64,000 nucleotides of DNA from Amaranthus tricolor (GCF_026212465.1 NC_080052.1:17322239-17386238), one strand, 5' to 3'. Shown: positions 9,490 to 21,560, counted from the first letter of the stretch. Notes: generated by a model not told the origin, from the sequence alone. Translations and numbers: made by a program.

Positions 9490-10998
9490 CTATGAAGCAG
9501 GAGCATCTTCATCAACATATTCCGTTTCCACCTCAACTGTATCCAATTTAGCGCCAAGACGAGCCTCCATCTGAGTCATCTGGTCAGCTAAAGAGGCTAG
9601 GGAAACACGGATCTCATCTTGAAATTTGAAGAAGCGATCCTGCAAATCATCAAGCTTGAGAAGAATGGAATATAAGGGAGCAGTAGGAATGGTTGCCTGA
9701 TCAAAGCTGTGTTTGTGAAATGATGGTGATGGTGATCTTGGTGTTGGTGAAGGTAGTGGTGATTGAAAATGATGAGTTGGTGGAGTGGTTGGCTTTGATG
9801 AGGGAAAACTATTGGGTTCAGCCCTAGAGTCTTCTTCAAGAGAAACCTTAGATTCCACCCCCTGGTCTTCTTCCTCAGAAGGAACAACCTCCTGTTCCTT
9901 AACTCCATCCCCTTCTTTCTCCTGTTCCTCCTTCTCCTCTTCTTCCTTTTTCTCCTGTTCCTTCTCTTCCTTCTCTTCCTCTTCCTCCTGTTCCTCCTTT
10001 TCCTTCCCCTCTTCCTCCTGTTCCTCATTATCAGAATCAATCTCAATCTGTTCCACAATATTTTCAAGAATCCCTTCCTCATTTAATTTAAGGCGCAAAT
10101 TACTCAAACATTTTGCACCTATCATATTGCTGGGACCCATAGGAAAACTATAATCACCCAGTGGAACACCAAACTTTGAGAAAATCCATGACAACAAACC
10201 ACCATAGCCAACCATACAACGTTTGGCTATACAATCATTTAAATGAGAAATCATCAAGGAAGGAAAATTAATCTTTATGTTGTTCACCATACAGTATATC
10301 AGGGTTGCATCTCGAAGACTTACCTCACTACGTTTTGAGTTTCGTGGCAAGATAAACCTTCTAGCAATGTTGTACAGCAACTTATGTAAAGGAGACAGGA
10401 CATTGTGACTAACTTTCCCCCTTTTTTGCCTAACCCCCAAGCATCTCCAAACATCTTTTTCATCTCTTCCAGAAAACGCAATCTTAGACCCAACATGATA
10501 AACGTCAAAACCAGTAGCAGGAACACCTAACCACTCTCCTAAAGTCAGACTATCAAATTCAATATCAATATCTTTGATTGAACTAGAACAAACTCCATCA
10601 TGAACAGCAAAATTAGAAATAAACTCATGCATAATGTCAGGGTAAATGGGGTTGCAGCAATATACGCTCATAAGTGATTCCCATTTTTGAGTTTGTAAAA
10701 TTTCATGGAATTTAGGAAAGGTTGTAGATTCGTACCATTCTTTGTCTAGACCAAATCCTACAGACATTTCTTTAGAAAGTTCTTCAGCATTTGAGTAATG
10801 CGTTACCTTCATTTTCTTGGTAGAGTGGGTTGAAGGTTTCTTGGATTCTCTTGTTCTTTTACCACTTGTTTGCGGAGACATAGGGGTGTCCTCTGGTTCC
10901 TTTGATGAAGACTTAGGTTTGTGAGTGAGAGAAGGTGGGTAGATAACTCGAAGAGGGACAGGTTGCTTCATTTTTGGTTTCATATTCTTGGTTTTCAT
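9490..10998 (-). CDS. Third ORF of the Sirevirus: 'putative plant transposon protein' family, 502 aa
   Basis: Lies in the env position, between pol and the 3' LTR, in the same sense as gag-pol. Layout: basic Lys/Ser/Pro-rich N-terminus with a bipartite nuclear-signal-like stretch (about 47-64); globular part at about 80-305 with FDSLTLGEWLGVP, LLYNIARRFILPR, a helix around KINFPSLMISHL and GYGGLLSWIF; Glu/Lys/Gln tract 318-395; Pro/Ser-rich linker to about 430; C-terminal coiled coil (about 440-490). The globular part resembles the plant family labelled 'putative plant transposon protein' (as I recall, Pfam PF20167). There is no signal peptide and no membrane segment, so it is not an envelope protein. 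Its function is unknown; the domain order suggests a nuclear nucleic-acid or protein-binding role, which is inference. It starts at the first ATG after a pyrimidine-rich leader. Confidence 0.8.
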   Translation of the reverse strand: MKTKNMKPKMKQPVPLRVIYPPSLTHKPKSSSKEPEDTPMSPQTSGKRTRESKKPSTHSTKKMKVTHYSNAEELSKEMSVGFGLDKEWYESTTFPKFHEILQTQKWESLMSVYCCNPIYPDIMHEFISNFAVHDGVCSSSIKDIDIEFDSLTLGEWLGVPATGFDVYHVGSKIAFSGRDEKDVWRCLGVRQKRGKVSHNVLSPLHKLLYNIARRFILPRNSKRSEVSLRDATLIYCMVNNIKINFPSLMISHLNDCIAKRCMVGYGGLLSWIFSKFGVPLGDYSFPMGPSNMIGAKCLSNLRLKLNEEGILENIVEQIEIDSDNEEQEEEGKEKEEQEEEEEKEEKEQEKKEEEEKEEQEKEGDGVKEQEVVPSEEEDQGVESKVSLEEDSRAEPNSFPSSKPTTPPTHHFQSPLPSPTPRSPSPSFHKHSFDQATIPTAPLYSILLKLDDLQDRFFKFQDEIRVSLASLADQMTQMEARLGAKLDTVEVETEYVDEDAPAS

Positions 10999-11263
10999 TG
11001 AAGTTTTTAGAGAGAAAAGCTAGGAAAATGACGGAGTGAAAGGGAAGTGGAAGGAATGACGGTTTAGGGTTGAGTGAACGTGAAAAGTTAGTGAAGATGA
11101 AATGAAAGATGGGACGAGAGGGAGTAATTGTATTGGATGAAGTGACGTGTTGAGGCAGTTATCAATTCAAGACAATTGATTTTGAATTGTGAAAATGGAG
11201 TATGTTGAGATTCAACTCCTACTTAAAAGAACTGCTGGGAAAAAAAATTGTTGTTTTTGTTTG

Positions 11264-11304
<41 letters not shown>

Positions 11305-11527
11305 TTACGTGTATTAAATTTTTAATTTTAAAAAGAAAAATGGTAATATTGTGCTACTACCGTCAGATCAAAATAATCATGCAACCATGAGAACATCCAA
11401 AGTATATACCTTTTAAAAAATGCGTACCTGATCCTTTCGATAATTGATTTTTCAATCAAGATTATTGTGGTTGATTGATCATTTTCAATTTTCATTTTGT
11501 CTCTAGGAATCATATATGATACTTCCT
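10999..11527 (-). other. Spacer between pol and ORF3 with a 34-base homopolymer
   Basis: Noncoding. The plus strand has 34 consecutive T (11266-11299), so the element's sense strand has a poly(A) run between the two genes. Nearer ORF3 the sense strand is pyrimidine-rich, like a leader or promoter. No intact promoter motif can be claimed. Confidence 0.7.
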
Positions 11528-14500
11528 TTAATGCAGCTTGATCATGCCAAGTTCCAATCTCATTTTCTCATGCTGTTCCCTTGGAAGCGGTTTGGTCATG
11601 ATATCTGCTATTTGCTCGTTAGTGTTTACATGCTTAACAATGATATTTTTATTTTCAACATTATCCTTAAGAAAATGATGCCTAATATGGATGTGCTTTA
11701 CTCGTGAGTGATGCACTGGATCTTTGGATATGCATATGGCACTAGTATTATCGCAATAAATAGGAACACATGCATACTTAATACCAAAGTCTCTTAGCTG
11801 CTGCTTTATCCATATCATTTGGGAACAGCAAGCTGCTGCTGCTACGTACTCAGCTTCAGCGGTTGATAATGCAACAGTGTTTTGTTTCTTGGAGCTCCAC
11901 GAAACTAAACATGAGCCAAGAAATTGTACCATACCTGACGTGCTTTTTCTATTAACAAGATCTCCTGCATAATCTGCATCACTAAAGCCTTTCAAATCAA
12001 AAACATCACTTTTAGGATAAAATAATGATAAATCATCTGTTCCCTTTAGATATCTCAAAATACGTTTCACTGCAGTTAGATGTGATTCTTTAGGGTTAGA
12101 TTGAAATCTTGCACATAAACCAACACTAAATGAAATATCGGGTCTACTAGCAGTTAGATATAATAAAGATCCAATCATGCCTCTATACATAGTTTGGTCA
12201 ATATTTGTTCCATTTGTATCTTCATCTAATCTTACATTAGTAGCCATGGGTGTATGGTTGGTTTTAGCGTTATTCATGCCATATTTCTTAAGAAGTTCTT
12301 TTATATATTTTTGTTGATGAATAAAGATACCATTAGCAGTTTGTTTAATTTGCAAACCAAGAAAGAAATTTAATTCTCCCATCATGCTCATTTCAAATTC
12401 AGTGCTCATAAGGTTAGCAAATTCTTTACATAGCAATTCATTTGTGGCACCAAAAATAATATCATCAACATATATTTGAACAACTAATATATTGGAACCT
12501 TTATTCTTAAAGAATAAGGTTTTATCAATTTTACCTCTAATAAAGTCATTTTGAATCAAAAACTTTGATAGTCTTTCATACCATTGCCTAGGAGCTTGTT
12601 TCAACCCATAAAGAGCTTTATCAAGCTTATAGACATGATCAAGACTTGAGGTATTCTCAAAGCCAGGTGGTTGTTCAACAAAAACTTCTTCATCAAGAAA
12701 ACCATTCAAGAAAGCATATTTCACATCCATTTGATATAATTTAAAGTTCATAAATGCAGCAAAAGAAATTAAAATTCTAATAGCTTCTAACCTTGCTACT
12801 GGAGCAAATGTCTCAGTATAATCAATACCTTCTTGTTGATTGTACCCTTTGACCACGAGCCTTGCTTTGTTTCTTACAATTATTCCATGCTCATCTAGTT
12901 TGTTCCGAAATACCCATTTCAAACCAATTACCTTCTTGTGTTTCGGTTTGGGTTCTAAATGCCATACTTTGTTCCTTTCAAATTCGTTCAATTCATCTTG
13001 CATGGCTACAACCCATTCGGAATCCTTTAGAGCTTCTTCGTGATTTTTGGGTTCAAGTGATGATAGGAACGCAAAATGTGCACAAAAATTTCTCATTTGA
13101 GATCGAGTTTGTGTTCCTTTATTCAAATCACTTACAATCAAATCAATAGGATGGTATTTTTGATATCTCCAAGGTTTTGGCATAAAATCTCTTGTGGGAA
13201 CAGTAGCATGTTCTGGTTCATCAGCTTGATTAACATTCTGTTCAGCTACTGGGTTGTTCTGCTCATCTGTGGGAACAGCTGGATTGGGAACCGTCTGCTG
13301 TTCCTGATGTTCTGGCAGTTCCTGAACTTGATCAGTACTTTCAGCTTCTGCTGGAACCGGCTGTTCACCAGCTGTTTCTTGATCATGCACTTTCAATTCT
13401 TCATCATCTTCTTCTAGATTTGCAAGACCTATCTTAAAATTATTTGTATCCTGTTCACTTGACAAAAAGTTAGTTTCATCGAAAATTATGTGAACGGATT
13501 CTTCCACACTCATTGTTCTTTTGTTATAGACTCTATATGCCTTACTTTGAGATGAGTAGCCAAGAAATACTGCTTCATCACTTCTTTCCTCAAATTTACC
13601 TATATTCCGTTTTCCATTAACATGTACAAAACATTTGCATCCAAACACACGAAAATAGGCAATATTTGGTTTAACACCTTTAAACAGTTCATAGGGTGTC
13701 TTAGAAGTGATTGGTCTTATCAATACTCTATTTAAAATATAACATGCAGTATTAACAGCCTCGGCCCAAAAATTTCTAGGTAAACCACTAGCAATTAACA
13801 TAGTTCTAGCCATTTCTTCTAAAGTTCTATTTTTCCTTTCTACAACACCATTTTGTTGTGGTGTTCTAGGGGCGGAAAAATTGTGACTTATTCCATGTTC
13901 ATTGCAATAACTCATAAAGCTTGAATTTTCAAATTCTTTACCATGATCTGACCTTATGTGAACAATTTGATTATTTGTAGATTTTTGTATTTTGTTAGCG
14001 AAAGAAACAAACTCATTAAAGGCTTCATCTTTACTAACTAGAAATAAAGTCCATGTAAATCTACTATAATCATCAATAATAACAAACACATATCTCTTGC
14101 CACTACGGCTTTGTATTCTCATAGGTCCACACAAATCCATGTGTAATAATTCAAGCGTTTTTGAGGTGGTCACAACATTCTTTGGTTTAAAAGATGACCT
14201 TACTTGTTTTCCTTTGGCACAAGGATCACATATTTCATCTTTAAGGAATTTTATAGATGGTAGTCCTCTAACTAGGTCTTTAGATCTTAATGAATTAATC
14301 AATGAATAACTAGCATGACCTAGACGCTTATGCCAAAGAAGTGGGTCGTCTTCTATAACACTTAGACACGTTAGACTGTTTCTGGGAACAGTGTCCAGGT
14401 CCACTACATAAGTGTTCCCTTTTCTGTTTCCCTCAAGAATGATGTCTCCTGTGTCGTTCCTAGAAATAATGCACTTTTCAGAAGTAAAGTTTACAGAGTT

Positions 14501-14746
14501 ACCCTTATCACAAAATTGAGAAATGCTGAGTAAGTTGTGTTTCAAATTCTCGACTAAAAATACATTATCAATGGCGTGGGAACATGACCTTCCAACCTTT
14601 CCTTTGGCGATTATCTCACCCTTCATATTGTCACCGAAGGTTACTGTTCCCCCATCATAGGCTTCAAGTGAGAGAAATTTAGATTTGTCACCCGTCATAT
14701 GCTTGGAACACCCACTGTCGAGATACCATGAGCTGTTCCCCCTCAC
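11528..14746 (-). CDS. pol: Sirevirus pol: protease, integrase, reverse transcriptase, RNase H
   Basis: About 1072 codons, uninterrupted. Protease motif DSG at residues 10-12 ([12 protein letters not shown]). GAG-pre-integrase HHCC around WHKRLGHAS (138) and CDPCAKGKQ (173). Integrase catalytic triad D204, D267, E303, with the expected 35-residue spacing before the Glu. Acidic, Gln-rich linker 440-520. Copia reverse transcriptase 590-830 with YVDD at 759-762. RNase H with FSDADYAGD (Asp 923) and STAEAEYVA. Ends at [12 protein letters not shown].., the usual Copia pol tail. There is no in-frame ATG; the frame opens just after the gag stop, so pol must be reached by recoding or splicing (TTATCTTACAG at the junction resembles a splice acceptor). 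It makes and integrates the element's cDNA. All catalytic residues are present. Confidence 0.95.
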   Translation of the reverse strand: MRGNSSWYLDSGCSKHMTGDKSKFLSLEAYDGGTVTFGDNMKGEIIAKGKVGRSCSHAIDNVFLVENLKHNLLSISQFCDKGNSVNFTSEKCIISRNDTGDIILEGNRKGNTYVVDLDTVPRNSLTCLSVIEDDPLLWHKRLGHASYSLINSLRSKDLVRGLPSIKFLKDEICDPCAKGKQVRSSFKPKNVVTTSKTLELLHMDLCGPMRIQSRSGKRYVFVIIDDYSRFTWTLFLVSKDEAFNEFVSFANKIQKSTNNQIVHIRSDHGKEFENSSFMSYCNEHGISHNFSAPRTPQQNGVVERKNRTLEEMARTMLIASGLPRNFWAEAVNTACYILNRVLIRPITSKTPYELFKGVKPNIAYFRVFGCKCFVHVNGKRNIGKFEERSDEAVFLGYSSQSKAYRVYNKRTMSVEESVHIIFDETNFLSSEQDTNNFKIGLANLEEDDEELKVHDQETAGEQPVPAEAESTDQVQELPEHQEQQTVPNPAVPTDEQNNPVAEQNVNQADEPEHATVPTRDFMPKPWRYQKYHPIDLIVSDLNKGTQTRSQMRNFCAHFAFLSSLEPKNHEEALKDSEWVVAMQDELNEFERNKVWHLEPKPKHKKVIGLKWVFRNKLDEHGIIVRNKARLVVKGYNQQEGIDYTETFAPVARLEAIRILISFAAFMNFKLYQMDVKYAFLNGFLDEEVFVEQPPGFENTSSLDHVYKLDKALYGLKQAPRQWYERLSKFLIQNDFIRGKIDKTLFFKNKGSNILVVQIYVDDIIFGATNELLCKEFANLMSTEFEMSMMGELNFFLGLQIKQTANGIFIHQQKYIKELLKKYGMNNAKTNHTPMATNVRLDEDTNGTNIDQTMYRGMIGSLLYLTASRPDISFSVGLCARFQSNPKESHLTAVKRILRYLKGTDDLSLFYPKSDVFDLKGFSDADYAGDLVNRKSTSGMVQFLGSCLVSWSSKKQNTVALSTAEAEYVAAAACCSQMIWIKQQLRDFGIKYACVPIYCDNTSAICISKDPVHHSRVKHIHIRHHFLKDNVENKNIIVKHVNTNEQIADIMTKPLPREQHEKMRLELGMIKLH

Positions 14747-14763
14747 TTGGACCTGTAAGATAA

Positions 14764-16560
14764 TTAATTGTTATTTATAGGAACCCAGACTTTCTTGGGT
14801 TCCTTGTTGATCTTACATGAATCATATTTATCAATTTGAATGTTATCGACATAGTTTCTGTTAGAGACAGTATACTGTTCCCTTTTGGTGCACTGTTCCT
14901 TCAGATGGCCAGCTTTACCACAGAAGGTACAGTACCTGTCTCTAGGAAGATTAACGTAAGCTTTCTTACTTTTGTTATTCTTAAAATATTTTAGGCCTTG
15001 TGATTTCTTACTTTTAGCATCTAGAATCCATTTGGGAGTTATTTTGATTTTCTCTTTTTCTCTTGAATTTAATTCAAGATTATTATTGTTGTTACGGTTG
15101 GATTCCGGATTCAACTCTAAATGTTGAAAATCATTGCACAAATCCTTAGTAGATGCATTTATCAATTCTTTATTTAAGCCTAATAATTTGTATTGTGATA
15201 GCTCAATATTAAGAATAACATTTTCTTTCTTAAGTCTCTCCATATTTTCCTTTAGAATTATATTTTGATCCAACAAACCGAAAAATCTGTTTTGGACATC
15301 ATGTCTAAAGGTGTTTATGTATGAGACATGGTCTTTGCTTACTTTAAGTTCCTGTTCTAACTTGAGACACTTATCATTGCAATTTTCAAGTTTAGCTTGT
15401 GTCTCTTTTAACAACTCTTTTAATTCATTTTTACTTAGATTAAATGAATGGTCAGAAAATGAATTAGAAATATTTACCTGCTTCTCCTTGCCTTTATGCG
15501 TAGCCATGAGACATAGGTTAGCTGTCTCCTCTTCTTCGGGAACAATAGTTTCATTCTCACTTTCAGTTTCTCCCCATGCAGCAATCATGGCCCTACGAAA
15601 GTCCGTTTTGTTAAAATTCTCTTTGTTCAACGGTCTTCTTGAATCTCTTGTCTTTCCCTTGCCCTTTTCATTCTTCCATGTTGGGCAATCCTTGATGAAG
15701 TGCTCGGTACTTCCACATTTGTGGCATTCAAGATTTTTTGTTCTTTTTTCTCTGTTGTTTCTTTGATTTGCATACCTGCTGTTCCTGAAGAACTTCTTGA
15801 ATTTTCGTACCAATAAAGCAGCCTCTTCCTCATCACATTCTGATTCGTCCTGTTCCCCCGCTGCCAGAGCCAGTCCCTTGTTCCTGGAACTGTCTGCTGT
15901 TCCCAAATGCAATTCATGCGTCATTAGGGAACCAGCCAGCTCCTCTAGATTGAACTTAGTAAAATCTTTGGACTCTTGTATAGCAGTAACCTTGGCCCTC
16001 CAGCGCTCATCTTGAGGAAGGCTCCTTAGGATCTTCCTTACTTGTTCATCAGTGGGAATTATTCTTCCAAGAGAGACAAGCTCGTTTGTTATGTTGGTGA
16101 ACCTAGTGAACATCTCTTGGATACTTTCTCTTGGCTCCATAACAAATCTCTCGTATTTAGACATTAACAAATCAATTTTGGACCGTTTTACTTCACTTGT
16201 TCCCTCATGGGTAACAGCAAGAGGGTCCCAAATTTGCTTAGCGGATTTGCACCCCATAATTCTATTATGCTCGTTTGGTCCAAGACCACAATGAAGTAAT
16301 TTTATAGCAAGAGCATTTAATTCCATTTTCTGAAAATCTTCTTTTTCATATTCGGTTATAGGTTTGGGAACAATTTCATTGTTGGAGTTAGTAGTGGTTA
16401 CCTCAAAATCTCCGATTTCTATGACTCTCCAAACTTGATAATTTTCCGCTTTGATGAAGATCTCCATTCTATTCTTCCAGTATGTATAGAATTTTCCATC
16501 GAACATTGGCGGTCTTTGAGTTGAATACCCTTCTTCCATTCGCTCGTTCATAATTGACAT
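14764..16560 (-). CDS. gag: Sirevirus gag, 598 aa, with two zinc knuckles and a coiled coil
   Basis: Starts at the ATG 52 bases past the primer site. The N-terminal UBN2-type capsid region (about 15-225) opens with [21 protein letters not shown] first CCHC knuckle is at 279-292 ([14 protein letters not shown]). Residues 375-460 form a predicted coiled coil ([16 protein letters not shown]..), and a second CCHC knuckle is at 544-557 ([14 protein letters not shown]). The extended C-terminal half is characteristic of Sirevirus gag. It ends VWVPINNN, then TAA; pol is in a different frame and overlaps by only a few bases. Gag builds the virus-like particle and packages the RNA. There are no internal stops. 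Confidence 0.95.
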   Translation of the reverse strand: MSIMNERMEEGYSTQRPPMFDGKFYTYWKNRMEIFIKAENYQVWRVIEIGDFEVTTTNSNNEIVPKPITEYEKEDFQKMELNALAIKLLHCGLGPNEHNRIMGCKSAKQIWDPLAVTHEGTSEVKRSKIDLLMSKYERFVMEPRESIQEMFTRFTNITNELVSLGRIIPTDEQVRKILRSLPQDERWRAKVTAIQESKDFTKFNLEELAGSLMTHELHLGTADSSRNKGLALAAGEQDESECDEEEAALLVRKFKKFFRNSRYANQRNNREKRTKNLECHKCGSTEHFIKDCPTWKNEKGKGKTRDSRRPLNKENFNKTDFRRAMIAAWGETESENETIVPEEEETANLCLMATHKGKEKQVNISNSFSDHSFNLSKNELKELLKETQAKLENCNDKCLKLEQELKVSKDHVSYINTFRHDVQNRFFGLLDQNIILKENMERLKKENVILNIELSQYKLLGLNKELINASTKDLCNDFQHLELNPESNRNNNNNLELNSREKEKIKITPKWILDAKSKKSQGLKYFKNNKSKKAYVNLPRDRYCTFCGKAGHLKEQCTKREQYTVSNRNYVDNIQIDKYDSCKINKEPKKVWVPINNN

Positions 16561-16613
16561 TTTTCGGGAACACCAGAATCTGCCCTCAGGGTTTCCTGAT
16601 CTTCTGGGAACAG

Positions 16614-16626
16614 GGCTCTGATACCA
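16614..16626 (-). promoter_or_regulatory. Primer binding site, initiator Met-tRNA
   Basis: Minus strand TGGTATCAGAGCC, two bases inside the 5' LTR; the classic Copia match to the 3' end of initiator Met-tRNA. Confidence 0.95.
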
Positions 16627-16628
16627 AT

Positions 16629-18069
16629 TGTTGGTTCAATTAGGAACGGGAACAGCAACAAGAGGGGGGGGTGAATTGTTGTTGTTGCAAGTTTAAGCGA
16701 TTGTGCCCTGTTTTTGCGGAATTATTCAAAATAAATAAAGCTTAAACTAAGAGCAAAATAATAAGAGAGACACACAATTTTTACGTGGAAACCTTTTGGG
16801 CCTAAACAAAAGGAAAAGCCACGACCACTTGGGATTTTCAAAAACTCCACTATGTTTAAGGCAATTAGTTACAATCACAATAAACACCTTACTTCACTCG
16901 AAGCGAAACAACTAGGCCAACTCTTCACTCTCTAATTGCTTTACTCAAAGCAACAAACTTAGCTTCTTTTCAAGCTAATCCTCTCTAGCTTCACTCAAAG
17001 CTATCTAATTTCCCCCTTAGACTCACCCGAGTCTAATTACATAAACTCTCAAAAACCCTTACAAAAAGGATATAAATTCTCTAAAATAAATCAAAGAGTT
17101 GCATCAAGAAAATATTATAAATTAATTGGCAATTTTAAGAACAAAATATTTCTTGTAAAATCCAACAAAAACGTATGAAAAACACTTAAGCACAAAACGT
17201 TGGATTACTTCTCATTACTTTAAAAACCGGAATTATCTTGCAATTTATAGAAAATAATATTCCTAAGAAAGTGGAATAATCCAATCCATCATCCCACTAT
17301 CAAGAGATCATGGGAGTAATGTGGATTAAGCAAACACACGGTTATTTCCATAAGATTTGATTAAGTCAAATCACACGTGTACATAAACAATAACCGCTGT
17401 TCCCTTAATAACCGCTGTTCCCTAAAGTAGCAGTTTTTTCAGTAGTAATTCCTGTTCCCCAAATTAATGGCTGGAACTTCATGCTATATTTAGAAAACGG
17501 TTAATCTTAGTGGGAATGATTGCTTGCTTATTTTTAGGAATAAAGACCGGCTGAAAAGATTTGCTAAGACTAATTCAAAGTTAGTTAATTCTATTTTTAA
17601 CAAATCCAGGATTTATTAAAAATAGATCCTAAAATAAAGGATCTTAACAAATAAAACGTGAATTCATTTTCTTTAACAAAAACGATTTGCCAATTAACTT
17701 TAAATAAATTTTTACTGCAACAATTTAATTTAAAATACATTAACCAAAAAAAAAAATAATAATTAAAATATGATAACCAGAATTTTTAGTCAACGTAGTC
17801 AACCTTCAGCTCAGGAACAGTGTGCTGTCTCCAGACTTCAGTTTAGCTAGAACATCCAACTTGGGAACAGTAGATCTGCTGTCTCCATTTTACATCCCAA
17901 GCGATATACTTCTCCTAACATCAATTGAAACCTTTTGACATGTACGTTTCCATAAGCTAAGGCATAGGTACTATCAACGATCATAATCATAATCGGATAT
18001 CGACCTGCACAATCTCTAAACACATATTTGCTAAAGTGTAGTCATCATCAAAACTCAAGAGGTCCAACA
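16629..18069 (-). repeat. Sirevirus 5' LTR
   Basis: 1441 bp, TGTTGG...CCAACA. It drives transcription of gag-pol on the minus strand; TATAAATT box at 17242-17249. Near-identity with 7420-8859 dates the insertion as recent. The TGCAT target duplication follows at 18070-18074. Confidence 0.97.
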
Positions 18070-20691
18070 TGCATCAATCCCCTATCCCCTTTACAAGGAT
18101 ATTTTGCGCGCAATATATCTAAATGCTCACTCAACACATACAAGTGTGGTTGTAGAAGGCTTTCTCGAGGAGGTGTGACCGATTTGGAGCCAATTGTTCC
18201 TTTTCCCTCAAGCCTTCCTTCGTGTCGAGAGGTGGGAAGTCCAATAGGCTTTGTCATGGCCAAATACTCGGCTATAAAGTTACTAATCTCATCGCTCACA
18301 GTGCCTTGAATCATACTCCCCTCGGGTTGTGCTGGATTCCTCACCTTGTTTTGTAAAACACCCATGTGTCTTTCAAAAGGATAACACCACCTTAAAAAAA
18401 CTGGACCCAAAAGCTTGATCTCACGAACGAAATGGACAATAAGATGAACCATTATGTCAAAGAAAGAAGGTGGAAAATACATCTCAAACTTGCATAATGT
18501 TACAATCACGTCGACTTGAAGAGCATCAAGTTTAAAGGGATCAAGAACTTTACTACAAATTGTGTTGAAGAATGAACATAGCTCGTAATAGCATATCTCA
18601 CATGTTTTGGCAGTATTCTACGGATTGCAATAGGTAAGAACACTTGCATCATTACATGGCGATCGTGAGATTTCATGCTACCCAACTTCAGCTCACCATT
18701 TAGGGTCACAAATCTCTTCATGTTGGATGAGTACCCAGACGGAACCTTAATGCCATACAAAGACTCACAAAATGCCCGCTTCTCTGCTTTAGACAATGTG
18801 TAGCAAGCTGGAGGCAAATAAACTTTGTCATTACTCATCTTCTTCTTACCGGCCTTTCCCTTGTTACTGCCACCAACTTCATCAGCTCTATTCTTTTCTT
18901 ACTCACCTTAACATGTGCCCACAACTCCGGATGAAGACCCTTACATTCAAACCAATCTCGCACGGCTCTAACATTATTTGTCTTGCTCGGATTGTTCATG
19001 AGAGTCCCGATTATGGCATCGCATACATTTTTCTCTATATGCATAACGTCAAGACAATGCCTAACCTGTAGATCTCTCCAATATGGAAGCTTCCAAAAGA
19101 TTTATTCTTTTTTCCATAATCGATCTTCACCCCCTTGCACTTTCCCTATTTTACCAAATACAGTCTCAACTCCCTTAACCTGTTCATAAACCTCATAACC
19201 AGTCAACGGTCGACGAGCTACACGGTCCTCAACCTCCTCGTTGAACATCTTCTTCTTCTTACGATATTGGTGATCTCGTGGGAGGAACTTTCGATGGTGC
19301 ATGAATACGTGTTTGCACTTAGGAATCCACGTGGATTCCATGTCATCGATACATATTGGGCATGCTTTCTTCCCTTTGTTCTTATACCCCGATAAGTTGC
19401 CATATGCCGGAAAATCATTAACGGTGCATAAAAGCATTGCACGCAAGGTGAACTCCTCATTAGCATATGCATCAAACACGGAAACGCCTTCATCCCACAT
19501 CTTTCTCAAATCCTCAACGAGAGGTGCAAGAGATACATCTATGTCATAGCCAGGTTGTTTAGGACTCGAGATAAGAAGCGAAAGCATAATGTACTTACGC
19601 TTCATACACAACCAAGGTGGTAAATTATAGATCACTAACAGTACCGGCCAAGTACTATGTCGAGAACTAAGATTGCCGAATGGGTTCAATCTATCCGTAC
19701 ACAGTCCGAGCCTTAAATTACGAACCTCATTCCCAAAAGTCTTATGCAACCTATCAATACTCTTCCACTCCGAAGAATCAGATGGATGTGTGAGCAAGTG
19801 ACCTTTCTTCACCCTATCTGCATGCCACCTCAAATTTAACGCAACTTTCTTTATAGAAAACAAGCGCTTGAATCTAGGTATTATTGGAAGATACCACAAT
19901 ACCTTAGCCGGGGGCCCTTTAGCATCCCGAGCCCCTTTACGCTTGTAGCGCAATAAGCCACACCTAGGACACTCTTCTAAGTTCTCGTTTTCATTTCCAT
20001 ACAACACACAATCATTCGGGTACACATGAATCTTCTGGCACGCTAAGCCGAAAGGACACATGAGCTTTTTGACATAATATGTTGACTTTGGAAGTTCATT
20101 TCCCTCAGGAAGCATCTCACCTAACGCTTCTAATAACATTGTGAAACTAGTGTCACTCCAATTGAACTTTGACTTAATGTTGAAAATTGTCAACACTGCT
20201 GTTAGTTTGGTGAACTTTGTACATCCAGGGTACAAAGGCTTTTGATAAGCCTCTGTCAACAAGTCAAAAACACGAGGACGTTTTCCTAACTCATCCTCGA
20301 CTCCCTCCATCATCTCATCAACACGATCCACATCCTTATCGACATTCTCTTCATCTGTCTCATACCCATCAACATGATCTACTACATCCTCATTGACATC
20401 AGCCACATTATTGACGTCCTCAACAACACTTTTCTCTTTGTAAACTCCCTCATCACCATGCCAAACCCAAACATGATATTGAGGCCTAAACCCACGTCGA
20501 AGTATGTGCTCTCCAAGGATATGAACACTGTCTACCTTTGATACAATGCCACAAGTGACGCATGGGCAATAAAAACCAACTCCCCCCGTCCTAACTTGAT
20601 GTTCAACCGCAATACTACAAAATTCTAATACGCCATCAATAAATGCTGACGATTCAATGCTTCCATACATCCAAGAACGATCTTTTGTCAT
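18070..20691 (-). pseudogene. TNP2-type CACTA transposase, N-terminal and central part
   Basis: The minus-strand frame starts at ATG 20691 with RSWMYGSIESSAFIDGV (transposase-associated N-terminal domain) and a Cys/His cluster CPCVTCG. The TNP2 core follows: GLACQKIHVYPNDCVLYG, CPRCGLLRYK, MKRKYIMLSLLISSPKQPGY, FPAYGNLSGY, CPICIDDMESTWIPKCKH. A TAA at 19102-19104 interrupts the conserved WKK..WKLPYW segment, and the same frame resumes with RHCLDVMHIEKNVCDAIIG. A one-base loss near 18890 and another near 18590 shift the frame through the DUF4218 region (FCESLYGIKVPSGYSSNMKR, CKFEMYFPPSFFDIMVHL). The gene reaches the Sirevirus insertion at 18069 and continues at 7419. TNP2-class proteins cut at CACTA ends; this one cannot be made intact. 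Confidence 0.9.
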
Positions 20692-21560
20692 CCTAATTAG
20701 TGTGATTAATTAATTCAAAACAAGATTAATAACAACTTTTAACATTAATACTTACCGAACTCTAACTAACCACAAAATTAAGTAATAATCATTCATTTAC
20801 TCCTAATTTACAATATTAATATTAAACCATCATAATCTATAAATTGTTCAAAAAATATGTATATTCTAATAAGAAGATTGTTTTAACCCAAGTAATAATA
20901 AATTTAACCATAAAAAACCCTAATTAAACCTAATTTACAAACTATAAAAAAATTATGATAAATTTAAAACTTAAAAACCACAACTACATACACATAAGAA
21001 ATTACTTAAAAATATAACAAAACATGAAATGTATGATAAATTTAAAACTTAAAGACAACAACTACATACACATTGATAAATTATGATAAATTTAAACCTA
21101 ATTTTCATAATCAAAATGAAAATTATACCTTGAATTTTCGTGGGTTTTGGGTTGTGTATAACATATACAATGAAATAAAAAAAAGAATTAGTATAAAAAA
21201 AACTAAGCCCTAAAACACAATTAATGAAGCTTGAACAACAATGGGTTTGAGAACTAAGCTTTAAAAAATTATACCTTGAACAAGAGCAAGAACTAAGCCC
21301 AAATTTCGTGGGTTTAAGAAGAGCAACAACAATGTACGTATAGTCGTGCAGTTTGAAGCAGTAGATGATGAAGAAGAGCAAGAATAATGAAGAAGAGCAA
21401 GAACAAAGATGATGAAGAAGAGGGATTGATGAGAAGAAACAGCCGTGGGGTTTTTGAAGAGGTTTTTGAAAGAGAATGAAACAGTCGCTGGTAGTTTAAT
21501 GAAACAACAGAATGAAGATGAATGTTTTGCATTTTAACGTTAAAAGGCGGGTTTTTGAAG
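20692..21560 (-). other. CACTA 5' leader/promoter region
   Basis: Noncoding AT-rich sequence upstream of the transposase ATG. It probably holds the promoter and 5' UTR, but no confident TATA box was picked. Confidence 0.5.

Larger units (their letters stand above)
7420..18069 (-). mobile_element. Full-length Sirevirus (Copia) LTR retrotransposon with a third ORF
   Basis: Complete element read on the minus strand: 5' LTR (18069-16629), Met-tRNA primer site, gag, pol, a third ORF, polypurine tract, 3' LTR (8859-7420). It has perfect TGTTGG...CCAACA LTR ends and a 5-bp target duplication, TGCAT. Sirevirus traits: a long gag with a second zinc knuckle and a coiled-coil segment, SIRE-type pol motifs, two polypurine-tract-like motifs before the 3' LTR, and an ORF in the env position. 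The LTRs differ by one substitution (8029 A versus 17229 G) and one G in a homopolymer, so insertion was recent. All three ORFs are open, though gag and pol are in different frames. It interrupts the transposase gene of the CACTA element. Confidence 0.95.

Noticed and set aside
9597..10153. Arg-rich and Ser-rich frames overlapping ORF3
   Set aside because: Shadows of the Glu/Lys repeat of ORF3 in other frames.
9490..10998. Retroviral-type envelope gene in the Sirevirus
   Set aside because: Position fits, but there is no signal peptide, membrane helix or fusion-like segment.
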